DNA of 64,000 nucleotides, taken from MWDV01 sp002070715. GTDB taxonomy: Bacteria; Verrucomicrobiota; Verrucomicrobiia; Limisphaerales; MWDV01. This document shows positions 7,951 through 16,899 of this stretch, piece after piece (the first letter of the stretch is position 1; each line of letters opens with the position of its first letter). The stretch covers positions 1 to 64,000 of the forward strand of contig DAONTI010000025.1 of assembly GCA_035411585.1 (NCBI GenBank). The letters run 5' to 3'. A program made the translations under genes and the position numbers. A model generated the notes under the pieces. That model searched no databases, was not told where the DNA came from, and saw only the letters and a program-made list of their open reading frames with translations.

Positions 7951-9381
7951 TCAGTCTTTTCCTTCCGCCGTTTCGCCGGCACCGGCATCGGCACCCGGAT
8001 CGCCGGCAATATTTAACCGTTGCATCCGATAACGCAAGGCATGACGACTCAGTTGAAGCCGGTCCGCCACGCGTCCGAGGTTATACTGGCATTGCTCCAG
8101 CACGCTGAGAATGATCCGGCGCTCATAGTTGGCCAATAGGGCATCCAGCGGCTCTTCCACTGCGGTGGGATCCGGGGCCGCGATCCCCAACGGCTGGCGC
8201 GCCTCAAGTTCGAAATCGGGCAGACTGGTGGCTTGGAGTTCATCCGTGGTTTCCAGGATCAAGGCGCGTTCGATGACATTGCGCAGTTCACGGACGTTCC
8301 CCGGCCAGTGGTGAAGCCGCAATTTCTGTCGGGCGGCGGGCGACAAACCGCGCACATGCCGCTTGAGCGACAGGTTGAACTGGCCCAAAAAATGATCCGC
8401 CAGCCGCGAAATATCCTCGCCGCGCTCCCGCAACGGCGGCAATTGCAGTTGGACGACGTTCAACCGATGGAACAGGTCTTCACGAAACTCCTGCGCCCGG
8501 ATGGCTTGGATGATGTCGCGATTGGTGGCGGCTAGCAGGCGCACGTCCACCCGGCGTTCCTGCGTGTCGCCCACTCGCGTAAACGTGCCGTCTTCGAGAA
8601 AGCGCAACAATTTCGCCTGCAACGGCCGGCTCATGTCGGCGATTTCATCCAGGAAAATCGTGCCCCCATCGGCTTCCTCCACGCGTCCGGGTTTCTGCTT
8701 GAGGGCGCCGGTGAACGCGCCTTTTTCGTGGCCGAACAATTCGCTTTCCAGCAGCGCCTCGGGAATGGCCGCGCAGTTGATGCGGACGTAAGGCGCTTCC
8801 CGGCGGCGGCTTAATCCGTGCAGCGCGCCCGCAACGAGTTCCTTGCCTGTGCCACTCTCGCCCAGAATCAACACACGGGCGTCGGTGGGGGCGACGGTCT
8901 GAATCATCCGCCGCAAGGTGCGCATGGCGGGGCATTCGCCCACGATCTGGGAGAGATTAGCCACCACGCCGGTGGCGGTGCGCAGACGCGCATTTTCCTG
9001 CAGCAGACGATGGCGCTCAGCACACCGTGCCACGGCGTGCAACAGTTCCTCCGGCGCAAAGGGCTTGGCCAGATAATCCATCGCCCCGGCCCGGATGGCT
9101 TCCACCGCAAGTTTGGGCGTGGCGTAGGCGGTGATCATCAGGACCGGCAGGTCCGGCCAGTTTTGACGCGCCCGGGCCAGAAACTCGTAACCGGTCATTC
9201 CGCCCAGCCGCGCGTCGGTGATGACCATGAAAAACCCTTCATCCGCCAGCAATCGCAACCCTTCCTCGGCAGATTCGACATCGCGCACGGCATAGCCCTC
9301 ATCACCGAGGAGGGTGCGCAACGAGAGGCGCATGTTCCGTTCGTCATCCACAACGAGCACCGGCGGCAGGGGAGTGCTCAT
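7951..9381 (-). CDS. Sigma-54-dependent response regulator, NtrC family
   Basis: Three domains in order are visible in 476 residues. The receiver has phospho-acceptor Asp56 in FMVITDARLGG. The AAA+ sigma-54 activator domain has Walker A GESGTGKE at 174-181 and an intact GAFTGA loop at 221-226. The C-terminal Fis-type helix-turn-helix has LGRVADRLQLSRHALRYRM. ATG at 9381 is chosen because the receiver begins right after it; the frame upstream to 9459 is not domain-like. It lies 100 bases downstream of a histidine kinase gene on the same strand, forming an NtrB/NtrC-like pair. Its target promoters were not found. Confidence 0.95.
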   Translation of the reverse strand: MSTPLPPVLVVDDERNMRLSLRTLLGDEGYAVRDVESAEEGLRLLADEGFFMVITDARLGGMTGYEFLARARQNWPDLPVLMITAYATPKLAVEAIRAGAMDYLAKPFAPEELLHAVARCAERHRLLQENARLRTATGVVANLSQIVGECPAMRTLRRMIQTVAPTDARVLILGESGTGKELVAGALHGLSRRREAPYVRINCAAIPEALLESELFGHEKGAFTGALKQKPGRVEEADGGTIFLDEIADMSRPLQAKLLRFLEDGTFTRVGDTQERRVDVRLLAATNRDIIQAIRAQEFREDLFHRLNVVQLQLPPLRERGEDISRLADHFLGQFNLSLKRHVRGLSPAARQKLRLHHWPGNVRELRNVIERALILETTDELQATSLPDFELEARQPLGIAAPDPTAVEEPLDALLANYERRIILSVLEQCQYNLGRVADRLQLSRHALRYRMQRLNIAGDPGADAGAGETAEGKD

Positions 9382-9481
9382 GGCGAAAATGTCGGGCCAG
9401 CGACCCGGTGGCCGACATCGTTGCGGACGGGGGGCGTCACTGGGGACGCCTGCCGGCACGCTGTTCTGGACCCGATGGTTT

Positions 9482-11125
9482 TCAAGTTGTTTTAAGCCGG
9501 TTACTGACGGTCTTGGCCGGGAAGATTACGGTAAATCGCGCGCCTTTTCCAAGCTCGGATTCCACGCGCACGGCGCCGCCGTACAACTCGGTATTGTGTT
9601 TAACGATGGCCAGCCCCAAGCCCGTACCTTTGGGCCGCGTGCTGTAATACGCCTCAAAAATCCGCTCCAGTTTTTCCGCCGGAATACCGGGACCATCGTC
9701 GGCAATGGTCACTTCGACAGCGGCATCACTCCGGCAATGGGCGGTGATGGTGATACATCCCTGGTCCGCGAGCACGTCCCGCGCATTTTGCAACAGATTG
9801 GAAAAAATCTCGGCGAGATGAGTGCGTTGCATCAGGAGGGATGGGAATGGGCCGCCGAATTCGCGCTGGATTTTCGTGCCCGACAATCCCCCTGGCGGAA
9901 ACACGCGCTCGATGGCGCGGTCCAGTTCCTCGAGGAGATTGAGTCTTTCCACGCGGCCTTCGCTCAATTCCGCGTAGCCCATGATCTGGGTAATAATCCG
10001 GTCGGCCTTTTCCACCTCCTCCTGGATGATCCGGAGTTGCGGCGTGGGATCGCCGCGACCGGCCTGAAACACCCGTTGAAGGGAGAACGCCGTGTTATTG
10101 ATGATGGCCAACGGATTCTTGATTTGATGGGCAAACTCGGCCGCCAGTCGTCCGGCGGAGTGCAACTGCTGGGTGCGCGCCAGAAATTCTTTTTGCTCCT
10201 CTTCGGCCTGCTGCTGCCGGGCCGCCAACACCTGCACGCCGTAACAACAGGGCGCCAACAACCACAGGATGACCAACCGCAACAGGAACGGCTCCGCCGG
10301 GTTTTCGGGCAGTTCTGCTTCGGGATCGGGCACCACCACAAAGCGGGCGACCGGCAGCAACCGGTTGAGTTCCTCCACCAACGCGGTCTGCAACGCCGGC
10401 GCGTCGCCTTCCTCCAGCAGCCCGATGAGTTTCTGTTTGGCGGTTTCGGGAAACCGCTGCCACACGATGCGGTGCAGGGGATCATTCTGCCGCCGCAACC
10501 GGACCAGCAGGGCCCGGGCGTCGCGAACCTCTTCCACGGTAATGCGCGGCACGGGGCGGCGATCCGCGCGGGGCCGCATCCAGAGACTGGTATGGGCGGA
10601 AGCGTGGTATTCCGCCTCCAGCAGACCGGCGCCCAGGTAGAACACCCCCAAGGCCAAGTTCAATACCAATTGCGGCACCGCCAGCGGGATGCAGATCGCG
10701 TTGACCACGATCAACGCCGGAAACACCCAGTAGAGAATGCTGTCAAAGCCGCCCGTTAACACCGTCAACCCGCCGAGAAACACGCCGTCCATCAGCCCGG
10801 CCATGAAAACCATCCACTGGACAAAGCCGCCCGGAAACCGGTGGATGACGAAGAACGAAACACCCACCAGCAGGTTGAACAGCACATACGTGCCGAAGAA
10901 ATCCCGGATGGTTTCCAGCACCACGCCGTAACTGGTGGGCAGGCCCCCCACCCAATCGGAGAAATAAAGGTTGTAGAAGACAACGCCGATGACAACGAGC
11001 TTGGCCGGCAGAATGATGTCCCGTTGCAGGCCCAGAATGCGCCGGTCATACTCCGCCGGTTCCCCGCGCCGAACCGTCAGCAAACGGGGCAGGCGTTTCA
11101 GCCAGCGCCAGAGGGATGTTTTCAT
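9482..11125 (-). CDS. Membrane sensor histidine kinase, NtrB-like partner of the sigma-54 regulator
   Basis: The 547-residue protein has about five to six hydrophobic helices in residues 40-170, a cytoplasmic linker, another hydrophobic helix near 282-298, and then a HisKA domain with phospho-acceptor His333 in EFAHQIKNPLAI. An HATPase domain follows with N-box NLLQNARD and G-boxes DDGPGIP and GTGLGLAIV. ATG at 11125 overlaps the coaC stop as ATGA, so translation of the kinase is probably coupled to coaC. The frame upstream to 11317 is an artefact. The signal sensed is unknown. Confidence 0.92.
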   Translation of the reverse strand: MKTSLWRWLKRLPRLLTVRRGEPAEYDRRILGLQRDIILPAKLVVIGVVFYNLYFSDWVGGLPTSYGVVLETIRDFFGTYVLFNLLVGVSFFVIHRFPGGFVQWMVFMAGLMDGVFLGGLTVLTGGFDSILYWVFPALIVVNAICIPLAVPQLVLNLALGVFYLGAGLLEAEYHASAHTSLWMRPRADRRPVPRITVEEVRDARALLVRLRRQNDPLHRIVWQRFPETAKQKLIGLLEEGDAPALQTALVEELNRLLPVARFVVVPDPEAELPENPAEPFLLRLVILWLLAPCCYGVQVLAARQQQAEEEQKEFLARTQQLHSAGRLAAEFAHQIKNPLAIINNTAFSLQRVFQAGRGDPTPQLRIIQEEVEKADRIITQIMGYAELSEGRVERLNLLEELDRAIERVFPPGGLSGTKIQREFGGPFPSLLMQRTHLAEIFSNLLQNARDVLADQGCITITAHCRSDAAVEVTIADDGPGIPAEKLERIFEAYYSTRPKGTGLGLAIVKHNTELYGGAVRVESELGKGARFTVIFPAKTVSNRLKTT

Positions 11126-11703
11126 CGGCGCCGCCGGCCGGGCGTCCGCCCCGGCGGGGTTAACAACGCCACCGCCCGTGCGGCAATCCGGTCCACCGGC
11201 CACAACCGGCCAATCCCCTCGTAGCCGCAGGATAGCATCCCCTTCTCCGGGCCGATGAATTCCACGCCGCGTTGTCTCAGGACGGCCACGTTGTGTTGCG
11301 TGGCCGGATGCAGCCACATCTTGCCATTCATCGCCGGGGCCACCAAAACCGCCGCCCGGGGATTCAGCGCCAAAGCGATGCAGGACAACGCATCGTTCGC
11401 CAAGCCCAGCGCCAGCCGGGCGATGAAATGCGCCGTCGCGGGCGCGATCAGCAGCAGATCCGCCTCATCGGCCAGTTGGATGTGCGCGGGCTGCCAGCCG
11501 TGGGTTTCGTCATAAAGATCGGTCACGACCGGCGCACGAGACAGGGTTTTGAAAGGCAGCGGCGTGATAAACTTCTGCGCGTCCGCCGTCAGCACCACCC
11601 GCACGGAATAGTTTTGCTTGGTCAGTTGACTGCACAGATCCGCCGCCTTGTGCGCGGCGATCGAGCCGGTGACTCCCAGAATGATGTTCTTGCTGGTGCT
11701 CAT
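11122..11703 (-). CDS. coaC: Phosphopantothenoylcysteine decarboxylase, stand-alone CoaC
   Basis: This 193-residue flavoprotein converts 4'-phosphopantothenoylcysteine to 4'-phosphopantetheine in coenzyme A synthesis. Visible motifs are the FMN-binding start GVTGSIAAHKA, the catalytic His region HIQLADEADL, PAMNGKMW, and the substrate clamp SCGYEGIGRL. In most bacteria this is the N-terminal half of a fused CoaBC protein. Here the protein ends after the CoaC domain, and a separate coaB gene sits at 30965-31642. ATG at 11703 is the start. It overlaps the downstream kinase gene by four bases. Confidence 0.95.
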   Translation of the reverse strand: MSTSKNIILGVTGSIAAHKAADLCSQLTKQNYSVRVVLTADAQKFITPLPFKTLSRAPVVTDLYDETHGWQPAHIQLADEADLLLIAPATAHFIARLALGLANDALSCIALALNPRAAVLVAPAMNGKMWLHPATQHNVAVLRQRGVEFIGPEKGMLSCGYEGIGRLWPVDRIAARAVALLTPPGRTPGRRRR

Positions 11704-11819
11704 ATTTTCTGACAACCCGCACAGCGACAGTCTCACGGCGCTGGCAGTGCCCCATCCACGCGGTGATCTTAACACCGATTCAACCGTATCACAGTTACGC
11801 TTCGTCCGACGGCCGCAAA

Positions 11820-12443
11820 CTAAAACTCCGGGGGCCGCGCCCGCACGCTGCGCATTTTCTCTGTTTCAATGATAGCCTGCATCCGCCGGAGGTCCTCCGG
11901 GATGGTGGCGCTGATCAACAAATAATCAAACTGCCGCCACTGCGCGAGTTCCTGGCGCGCCACGCTCAACCGCTTTTGAATGACCGCCTCGGCATCCGTG
12001 CCGCGCCGCCGGAGACGTGTTTCCAGCTCGGCCAGGGAAGGTGTCGTCAGGAAAACACTGATTAACGCCTGTTTGAGTTCGGGGTCCGCCGCGGCTTGCG
12101 CGCGAATGGTGGCCGCCCCCTGCACATCCACGTTCAACAAGACGTCCTGGTCGGCCCGCAAACGGTCAAGCACCTCGGCCCGCAACGTACCGTAATGGTG
12201 CCCATATACGGTGGCGTGTTCAATAAAATGACCCGCCTCGATGCGTTGCTGAAAGGTATCCGCGTCCAGAAAATGATAATCCACCCCATCCCGTTCACTC
12301 GCGCGGGGGGGGCGCGTGGTGCAAGTCACGACGCGGCTCATGTCCGGTCGGGCCGCCAAGAGTTGCTCGCAGATCGTGGTCTTGCCAGCACCCGAGGGCG
12401 CGGAAATGACCACCAACAAGCGGGGCACCATCGGTTTAGCCAT
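11820..12443 (-). CDS. gmk: Guanylate kinase
   Basis: Gmk phosphorylates GMP to GDP. The 207-residue protein shows the P-loop SAPSGAGKTT, the GMP-binding segment TTRPPRASERDGVDYHFL, and the NVDVQGA strand, all family hallmarks. ATG at 12443 follows a GAGGAA ribosome-binding site; a second in-frame ATG lies four codons later. The order yicC-gmk-coaC matches the widespread yicC-gmk-rpoZ-coaBC cluster, but there is no room for rpoZ in the 116-base gap to coaC. Confidence 0.97.
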   Translation of the reverse strand: MAKPMVPRLLVVISAPSGAGKTTICEQLLAARPDMSRVVTCTTRPPRASERDGVDYHFLDADTFQQRIEAGHFIEHATVYGHHYGTLRAEVLDRLRADQDVLLNVDVQGAATIRAQAAADPELKQALISVFLTTPSLAELETRLRRRGTDAEAVIQKRLSVARQELAQWRQFDYLLISATIPEDLRRMQAIIETEKMRSVRARPPEF

Positions 12444-12548
12444 ACGGAGCAATTCCTCTGAGTTTAATCCCGGAAATCCGGTGCGGGTTCCGGTCCGCGA
12501 CGTAACGTCGGAGACTGGTTTTCGCAAAGGATGGGTGGAGGCGGCCTT

Positions 12549-13430
12549 TCATTCGACATTCTGGGCTTGCTCCCGGAATTTCTCCAGTTCCGCCTTGAGC
12601 ACGACGATTTGTTTTGAGATGAGCGCGTCGTTGGCTTTGGCACCGATGGTATTGACCTCGCGATTCATTTCTTGCGCGAGAAAATCGAGCAAACGGCCCA
12701 CCGGTTGGTTGGAAGGACGGCAATCCTCAAACTGCTGAAAATGACTTTCCAGCCGGGTCAATTCCTCGGAAATATCCGACCGATCGGCGAACAACACCAC
12801 TTCCTTGAGTACCCGTTCATCATCCGGCGCGGGCGCGGGCAATCCGGCGCTTTTAATCCGCTCCAAGAGTTGCGTCCGATACCGCGCCGCCGCCCGGGGT
12901 GCCTGCGTCCGGACCCGCGCCACGCACCGGCGCATGATCCGGATGCGCGCCACCAGGTCTTTTTCCAGGTGCGCGCCTTCACGCTCCCGCATCTTCACCA
13001 AGGCCACGAGGGCCTGGCGCACGGCTTGTTGCACGGCGGGCCAGAGATCTTCCGCCGCCGCCAGGTCGGTGTCGGTCTGAAAGACGCCGGGCGCACGCAC
13101 CAAGTGATCCAAGGTCACCGGGCCCGCCAGTTTGAGTTGCCGGGCGAGCTGGGCCAGTTCACGGGCATACGCCCGGGCGAGGGGAACATTGATGCGGCGG
13201 TGCGCGGTGGCGGTGCCGTTGGTGGTATGCAGCGTGACACGTCCGGTCAGCCGCCCGCGAGCAATATGGCGATGCACCAAATCGCGCAAAGGCGCGTCCA
13301 GCATTTCCAGTTCGCGGGGCAGATTGACCGCAATTTCCGCCTGCTTGCGATTCACGGAACTCAGCTCCGCGATGACCTTGAGCCCGTCCCGCACACTCTC
13401 GCCGCGACCGTATCCCGTCATGGACTTCAT
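12549..13430 (-). CDS. YicC family endoribonuclease-like protein
   Basis: A 293-residue protein beginning MKSMTGYGRG, the invariant YicC start, and ending with the conserved block around LDFLAQEMNREVNTIGAKAND. YicC proteins have been described as endoribonucleases that influence small-RNA turnover. The gene heads a minus-strand run (gmk, coaC, kinase, sigma-54 regulator, small membrane protein, squalene synthase) and is divergent from the GH5 gene. The frame upstream to 13619 is an artefact. Confidence 0.95.
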   Translation of the reverse strand: MKSMTGYGRGESVRDGLKVIAELSSVNRKQAEIAVNLPRELEMLDAPLRDLVHRHIARGRLTGRVTLHTTNGTATAHRRINVPLARAYARELAQLARQLKLAGPVTLDHLVRAPGVFQTDTDLAAAEDLWPAVQQAVRQALVALVKMREREGAHLEKDLVARIRIMRRCVARVRTQAPRAAARYRTQLLERIKSAGLPAPAPDDERVLKEVVLFADRSDISEELTRLESHFQQFEDCRPSNQPVGRLLDFLAQEMNREVNTIGAKANDALISKQIVVLKAELEKFREQAQNVE

Positions 13431-13582
13431 GCGCGGCGAGTATGCCAAAAAACGCCGGCTTATGTCGAATGGCGAATTCGGGATCGAAAAACTACTGCAG
13501 GGTCTCGCAAGCGATAATCCGACGCATCTCCGCGGCGAAACCTGCGTTGGCGGCCGCTGGTTTTTTGAGTTACCCTCCCGCC

Positions 13583-15490
13583 ATGACAACTCTATGGCAA
13601 ACCCCCGCCAGACGGGCACTACTGGCCATTCCTTTTCTGATTACGGGGGTGGCTTTGGGCCAGTCCAATCCGGTCAAACTGGCGACCCAAGCGCGATTCG
13701 ATCTGCTGGCCAGCGTGTCGGTGGGGGCGTTGACCAATGGTTACATACTGGAAGGGAGTGGCGCGTTGGAACGCCAAACCTGGCTGGCCGCTGCCGATCA
13801 GCCGCGCAGTTACACCGCCAATTTATCCATTTTTCATTTCACGTGGACGGAACTGGTGGCGCGCTTCACCCCCGCCGGGAGCGGCACGGTGGAGCTTACT
13901 TTGCGGGGGCCGTGGCAACGCCCGCCGGACGGCGGCGCGATTTACAAGCAGGAGGTCCTCTGGGATGCGCTCAGCGCCGAGAACACCGTGGTGCCCAACG
14001 GCAGTTTTGAAATGCTCCAAGGCGCTCTCCCAACGGGTTGGTCACGTCCCTACGGCACGGCTTACGCTACCAACGATCCGCTGACCGCCGTGGACGGCGC
14101 GCGGATGGCCCGGGTCTGGCACGATGCGCCGTTGACCTGCGCGTTAACCGTCACCGGCGGGGTGCCGGTCACGCTGCGATTTTTTGCCCGCGCCCAAACG
14201 CCAGCGGATTTCACCGATCTGGCGCGGATCACCAACCGCCACTCCGCCGCGCATCAAGCCGCGCGCCGGTTCATGCGCGGCGCGAACCTGGGCAATTATC
14301 TCGAAGCCCCGCCGGGACAGAACTGGGGCGCGCAATACCGCACCAACGATTTCGCTTGGATTCGCGCGGAGGGATTTGACCATGTGCGGCTGCCCATTGC
14401 TTGGCATCACTACACGGGACCGCCTCCCGATTACCTCCTGTCCTCCACGATCTTCACCCGTGCCGATTTTCTCGTCACCAACGCGCTGCGCCACGGACTC
14501 AGGGTGCTGGTGAACATCCACCATTTCGACGATTTCACAACGAACCCCGCTGCGTGGACCAACAAGTTTTACGCCATCTGGCGGCAGGTGGCGGCGCATT
14601 ACGCCAACGCTTCGCCGGCGCTGGCCTTCGAGTTGATCAACGAACCCAAGGACGCCGCCACCACGTCGGTATTGAATCCGATTTACGCGGAAGCCATCCG
14701 GCAAATCCGCGTCAGCAATCCTTCCCGGACCCTGTTCGTCGGGCCGGGCCAATGGAACAGCATCAACGAACTCAGCAATCTGCGTCTGCCGGATGATGAC
14801 GAAAACCTCATCGTCACGGTGCATTGCTACGATCCCTTCCTCTTCACGCATCAGGGGGCCAGTTGGACTTTGCCGGATACCGCCACGACGAATCTGGTGT
14901 TTCCGGGGCCGCCGGCCACGCCGGTCACGCCCGCGCCGGGCATCAGCGCCGGGGCAACCAACTGGCTGCGGGATTACAACACGCTGCCCGCCGATTTGAA
15001 TCCGTGCAGCCCCCGCGCGTTTCGCGGTCTGCTGCGCGTGGCCCAACAATGGAGTGAATACTATGGCCGGCCCGTGCATGTCGGCGAATTTGGCGCGTAT
15101 CATCCCTATGTCCCTGCCGATTCGCGGGTCCGGTTTTATTGGGAAATCCGGACGTGCATGGATGAACTGGGGCTGGGCTGGGCGATGTGGGATTGGAAGG
15201 CGGGTTTCCATTACTGGAAGGAAAGCGGCAATAGCGGCGCGCCGGATCCGCCCGGCATGCGGGACGCCTTGTTCCCCCGGCCGCGCCTGCGGCTGCCCGC
15301 AGCGGGGAAATTGGAAGCCGAAGGCGCGGTGGGGAAAACTTTTGTCGTTCAGCGCGCGCCGGTGCTGGCCGCCGTACCCGTGTGGCAAAACCTCACCACG
15401 CAAACCCTGGCCACGCCGCAGTGGCGGTACGAGGATCCGACCGCGCCGGCGCTAACGAGCAGTTGGTATCGGTTGGAATGGCGGAAATGA
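13583..15490 (+). CDS. Secreted glycoside hydrolase family 5 (cellulase-like) protein
   Basis: The 635-residue protein has a signal peptide (Arg pair at 10-11, hydrophobic core, cut near VALGQS) and an N-terminal beta-rich region of about 190 residues resembling a carbohydrate-binding module. The GH5 TIM barrel starts near RGANLGNYLE. Catalytic Glu354 lies in FELINEPKD (acid/base) and Glu502 in HVGEFGAY (nucleophile). It should cleave beta-1,4-linked glucans or mannans outside the cytoplasm. A short beta-rich C-terminal extension follows the barrel. ATG at 13583 is chosen because the signal peptide starts there; no good ribosome-binding site is visible. Confidence 0.9.
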   Translation: MTTLWQTPARRALLAIPFLITGVALGQSNPVKLATQARFDLLASVSVGALTNGYILEGSGALERQTWLAAADQPRSYTANLSIFHFTWTELVARFTPAGSGTVELTLRGPWQRPPDGGAIYKQEVLWDALSAENTVVPNGSFEMLQGALPTGWSRPYGTAYATNDPLTAVDGARMARVWHDAPLTCALTVTGGVPVTLRFFARAQTPADFTDLARITNRHSAAHQAARRFMRGANLGNYLEAPPGQNWGAQYRTNDFAWIRAEGFDHVRLPIAWHHYTGPPPDYLLSSTIFTRADFLVTNALRHGLRVLVNIHHFDDFTTNPAAWTNKFYAIWRQVAAHYANASPALAFELINEPKDAATTSVLNPIYAEAIRQIRVSNPSRTLFVGPGQWNSINELSNLRLPDDDENLIVTVHCYDPFLFTHQGASWTLPDTATTNLVFPGPPATPVTPAPGISAGATNWLRDYNTLPADLNPCSPRAFRGLLRVAQQWSEYYGRPVHVGEFGAYHPYVPADSRVRFYWEIRTCMDELGLGWAMWDWKAGFHYWKESGNSGAPDPPGMRDALFPRPRLRLPAAGKLEAEGAVGKTFVVQRAPVLAAVPVWQNLTTQTLATPQWRYEDPTAPALTSSWYRLEWRK

Positions 15491-15502
15491 TCCGCCGCCG
15501 GA

Positions 15503-15916
15503 TCAGCGGCCCACCAACTCCCGCACCGTGGCCACCAGCAGGTCGGCATTGAAGGGTTTGGCCAGAAAGCGATCGGGTTTGACCAGCGCGTCGGCAAAAA
15601 TTTCCTCCCCCACCGTGCCGCTGGCCAGGAGCAGCTTTTGCTCCGGCGCCGTCTCGCGGCATTGGGCGATCCATTCCATGCCGTTGATGTGGTGCATGGC
15701 GTAATCAATGATCACCAACTCGGGCCGGGGCGCGGCGGCTTGAAAAGCGCGAAGGGCCTGGGTCGGATTACTGAAGGTCTGGACACGGTAACCGCGGGGT
15801 TCCAGCACCATACTGATCATCTCCAGAATCATCACCTCGTCGTCCACCGCATAAATGAGCGGCTTGGCCGAGTTCGACTCTGACACGGCATGGCGGGTAC
15901 GCTGACTCATTGGCAT
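15503..15916 (-). CDS. Single-domain response regulator (CheY-like)
   Basis: The 137 residues form only a receiver domain: the acidic pair DDE at 25-27, phospho-acceptor Asp71 in LVIIDYAMHH, and the conserved Lys in FLAKPF. No output domain is present, so it must act through a partner protein or as a phosphate relay. No kinase is adjacent; the cytosolic hybrid kinase at 22987-24651 is one conceivable partner. It is convergent with the GH5 gene and divergent from the TIM-barrel isomerase. ATG at 15910 is an alternative start. Confidence 0.9.
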   Translation of the reverse strand: MPMSQRTRHAVSESNSAKPLIYAVDDEVMILEMISMVLEPRGYRVQTFSNPTQALRAFQAAAPRPELVIIDYAMHHINGMEWIAQCRETAPEQKLLLASGTVGEEIFADALVKPDRFLAKPFNADLLVATVRELVGR

Positions 15917-16050
15917 TTGCCCGCCAGTAAAAGCCCGTTCCCGACCGGGCGCAAGCACGATTTGCGCGCCCGGAACGCCGCCCTTCGCCCTGCGGGAAAG
16001 CCGGGGACTCCAACCTTGTCAGCTTCCAGCGGGTGCGGAATCATCGGCCC

Positions 16051-16875
16051 ATGAAATTCGCGGTTTGTAATGAGATTTTTCAAGGCTGGAACATTGAGGA
16101 TATCTTCATCCGCGCCGCTCAACTGGGCTATGCCGGCGTTGAAATCGCGCCTTTCACCCTCGTCAACGCCGTGGGCGACCTCTCCGCCGCGCAGCGACAA
16201 CACCTCCGCGACGCCGCGGCCCGCGCCGGAGTGGCTATCGTGGGGTTGCACTGGTTGCTGGTGAAACCGGAGGGCCTTTACCTGAATCATCCCGAGCCCG
16301 CCCTCCGCGCGCGGACGGCAAATTATTTTGTCGAACTGGTGGATTGTTGCGCGGACCTCGGCGGGACCATCCTGGTCGTGGGTTCGCCCAAACAGCGGAA
16401 CGTGCTGCCCGGGGTGACCCGCGCGCAGGCGTGGGCATGGGCGGCCGCCACCTTCCGGGATGCGGTCAAACGCGCCGAGGACCGGGACGTGACCCTTTGC
16501 CTCGAACCGCTGGCGCCGGAGGAAACGAATTTCATCAACACTGCGGCGGAGGCGGTTGAATTCACCCAGGCGTTCAACTCGCCCCGGTTCAAAATCATCC
16601 TCGACGTGAAGGCGATGCACGCGGAAGCCCAACCGATTCCGCAAATCATCCGCGCGGCGTGGCCGCACTTCGCGCATTTTCACGCGAACGACCGGAACCG
16701 GAAAGGCCCGGGCTTTGGCGACGTGGATTTCTCACCGATCGCGGCGGCCCTGCGGGCGGTGGGTTACAAGGGTTTTGTGTCGGTGGAAGTATTCGAGTTT
16801 GAGGAAGGCGCGGAGACGATCGCGGCCCAGAGCCTCGCCTGTTTGCGGCGCGCTTTTGGGGAAGACAAACCCTGA
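16051..16875 (+). CDS. Sugar phosphate isomerase/epimerase family protein (xylose isomerase-like TIM barrel)
   Basis: The 274-residue protein has the AP_endonuc_2/xylose isomerase-like barrel pattern: MKFAVCNEI at the N-terminus, GYAGVEIAP, LCLEPLAPEETNF with a metal-binding Glu, KIILDVKAMH with Asp, and HFHANDRN. The family includes hydroxypyruvate isomerase, tagatose epimerase and inosose dehydratase-type enzymes. The substrate cannot be assigned. A GTG six codons upstream opens the frame, but the ATG matches the family start. The gene is convergent with the TlpA-like gene. Confidence 0.85.
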   Translation: MKFAVCNEIFQGWNIEDIFIRAAQLGYAGVEIAPFTLVNAVGDLSAAQRQHLRDAAARAGVAIVGLHWLLVKPEGLYLNHPEPALRARTANYFVELVDCCADLGGTILVVGSPKQRNVLPGVTRAQAWAWAAATFRDAVKRAEDRDVTLCLEPLAPEETNFINTAAEAVEFTQAFNSPRFKIILDVKAMHAEAQPIPQIIRAAWPHFAHFHANDRNRKGPGFGDVDFSPIAAALRAVGYKGFVSVEVFEFEEGAETIAAQSLACLRRAFGEDKP

Positions 16876-16899
16876 CGCGCCCGCGTCCGCGGCCAAGCC

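Noticed and set aside
9314..10759. 481-codon plus-strand frame
   Set aside because: It is antisense to the histidine kinase and the sigma-54 regulator genes, both of which have all catalytic motifs.
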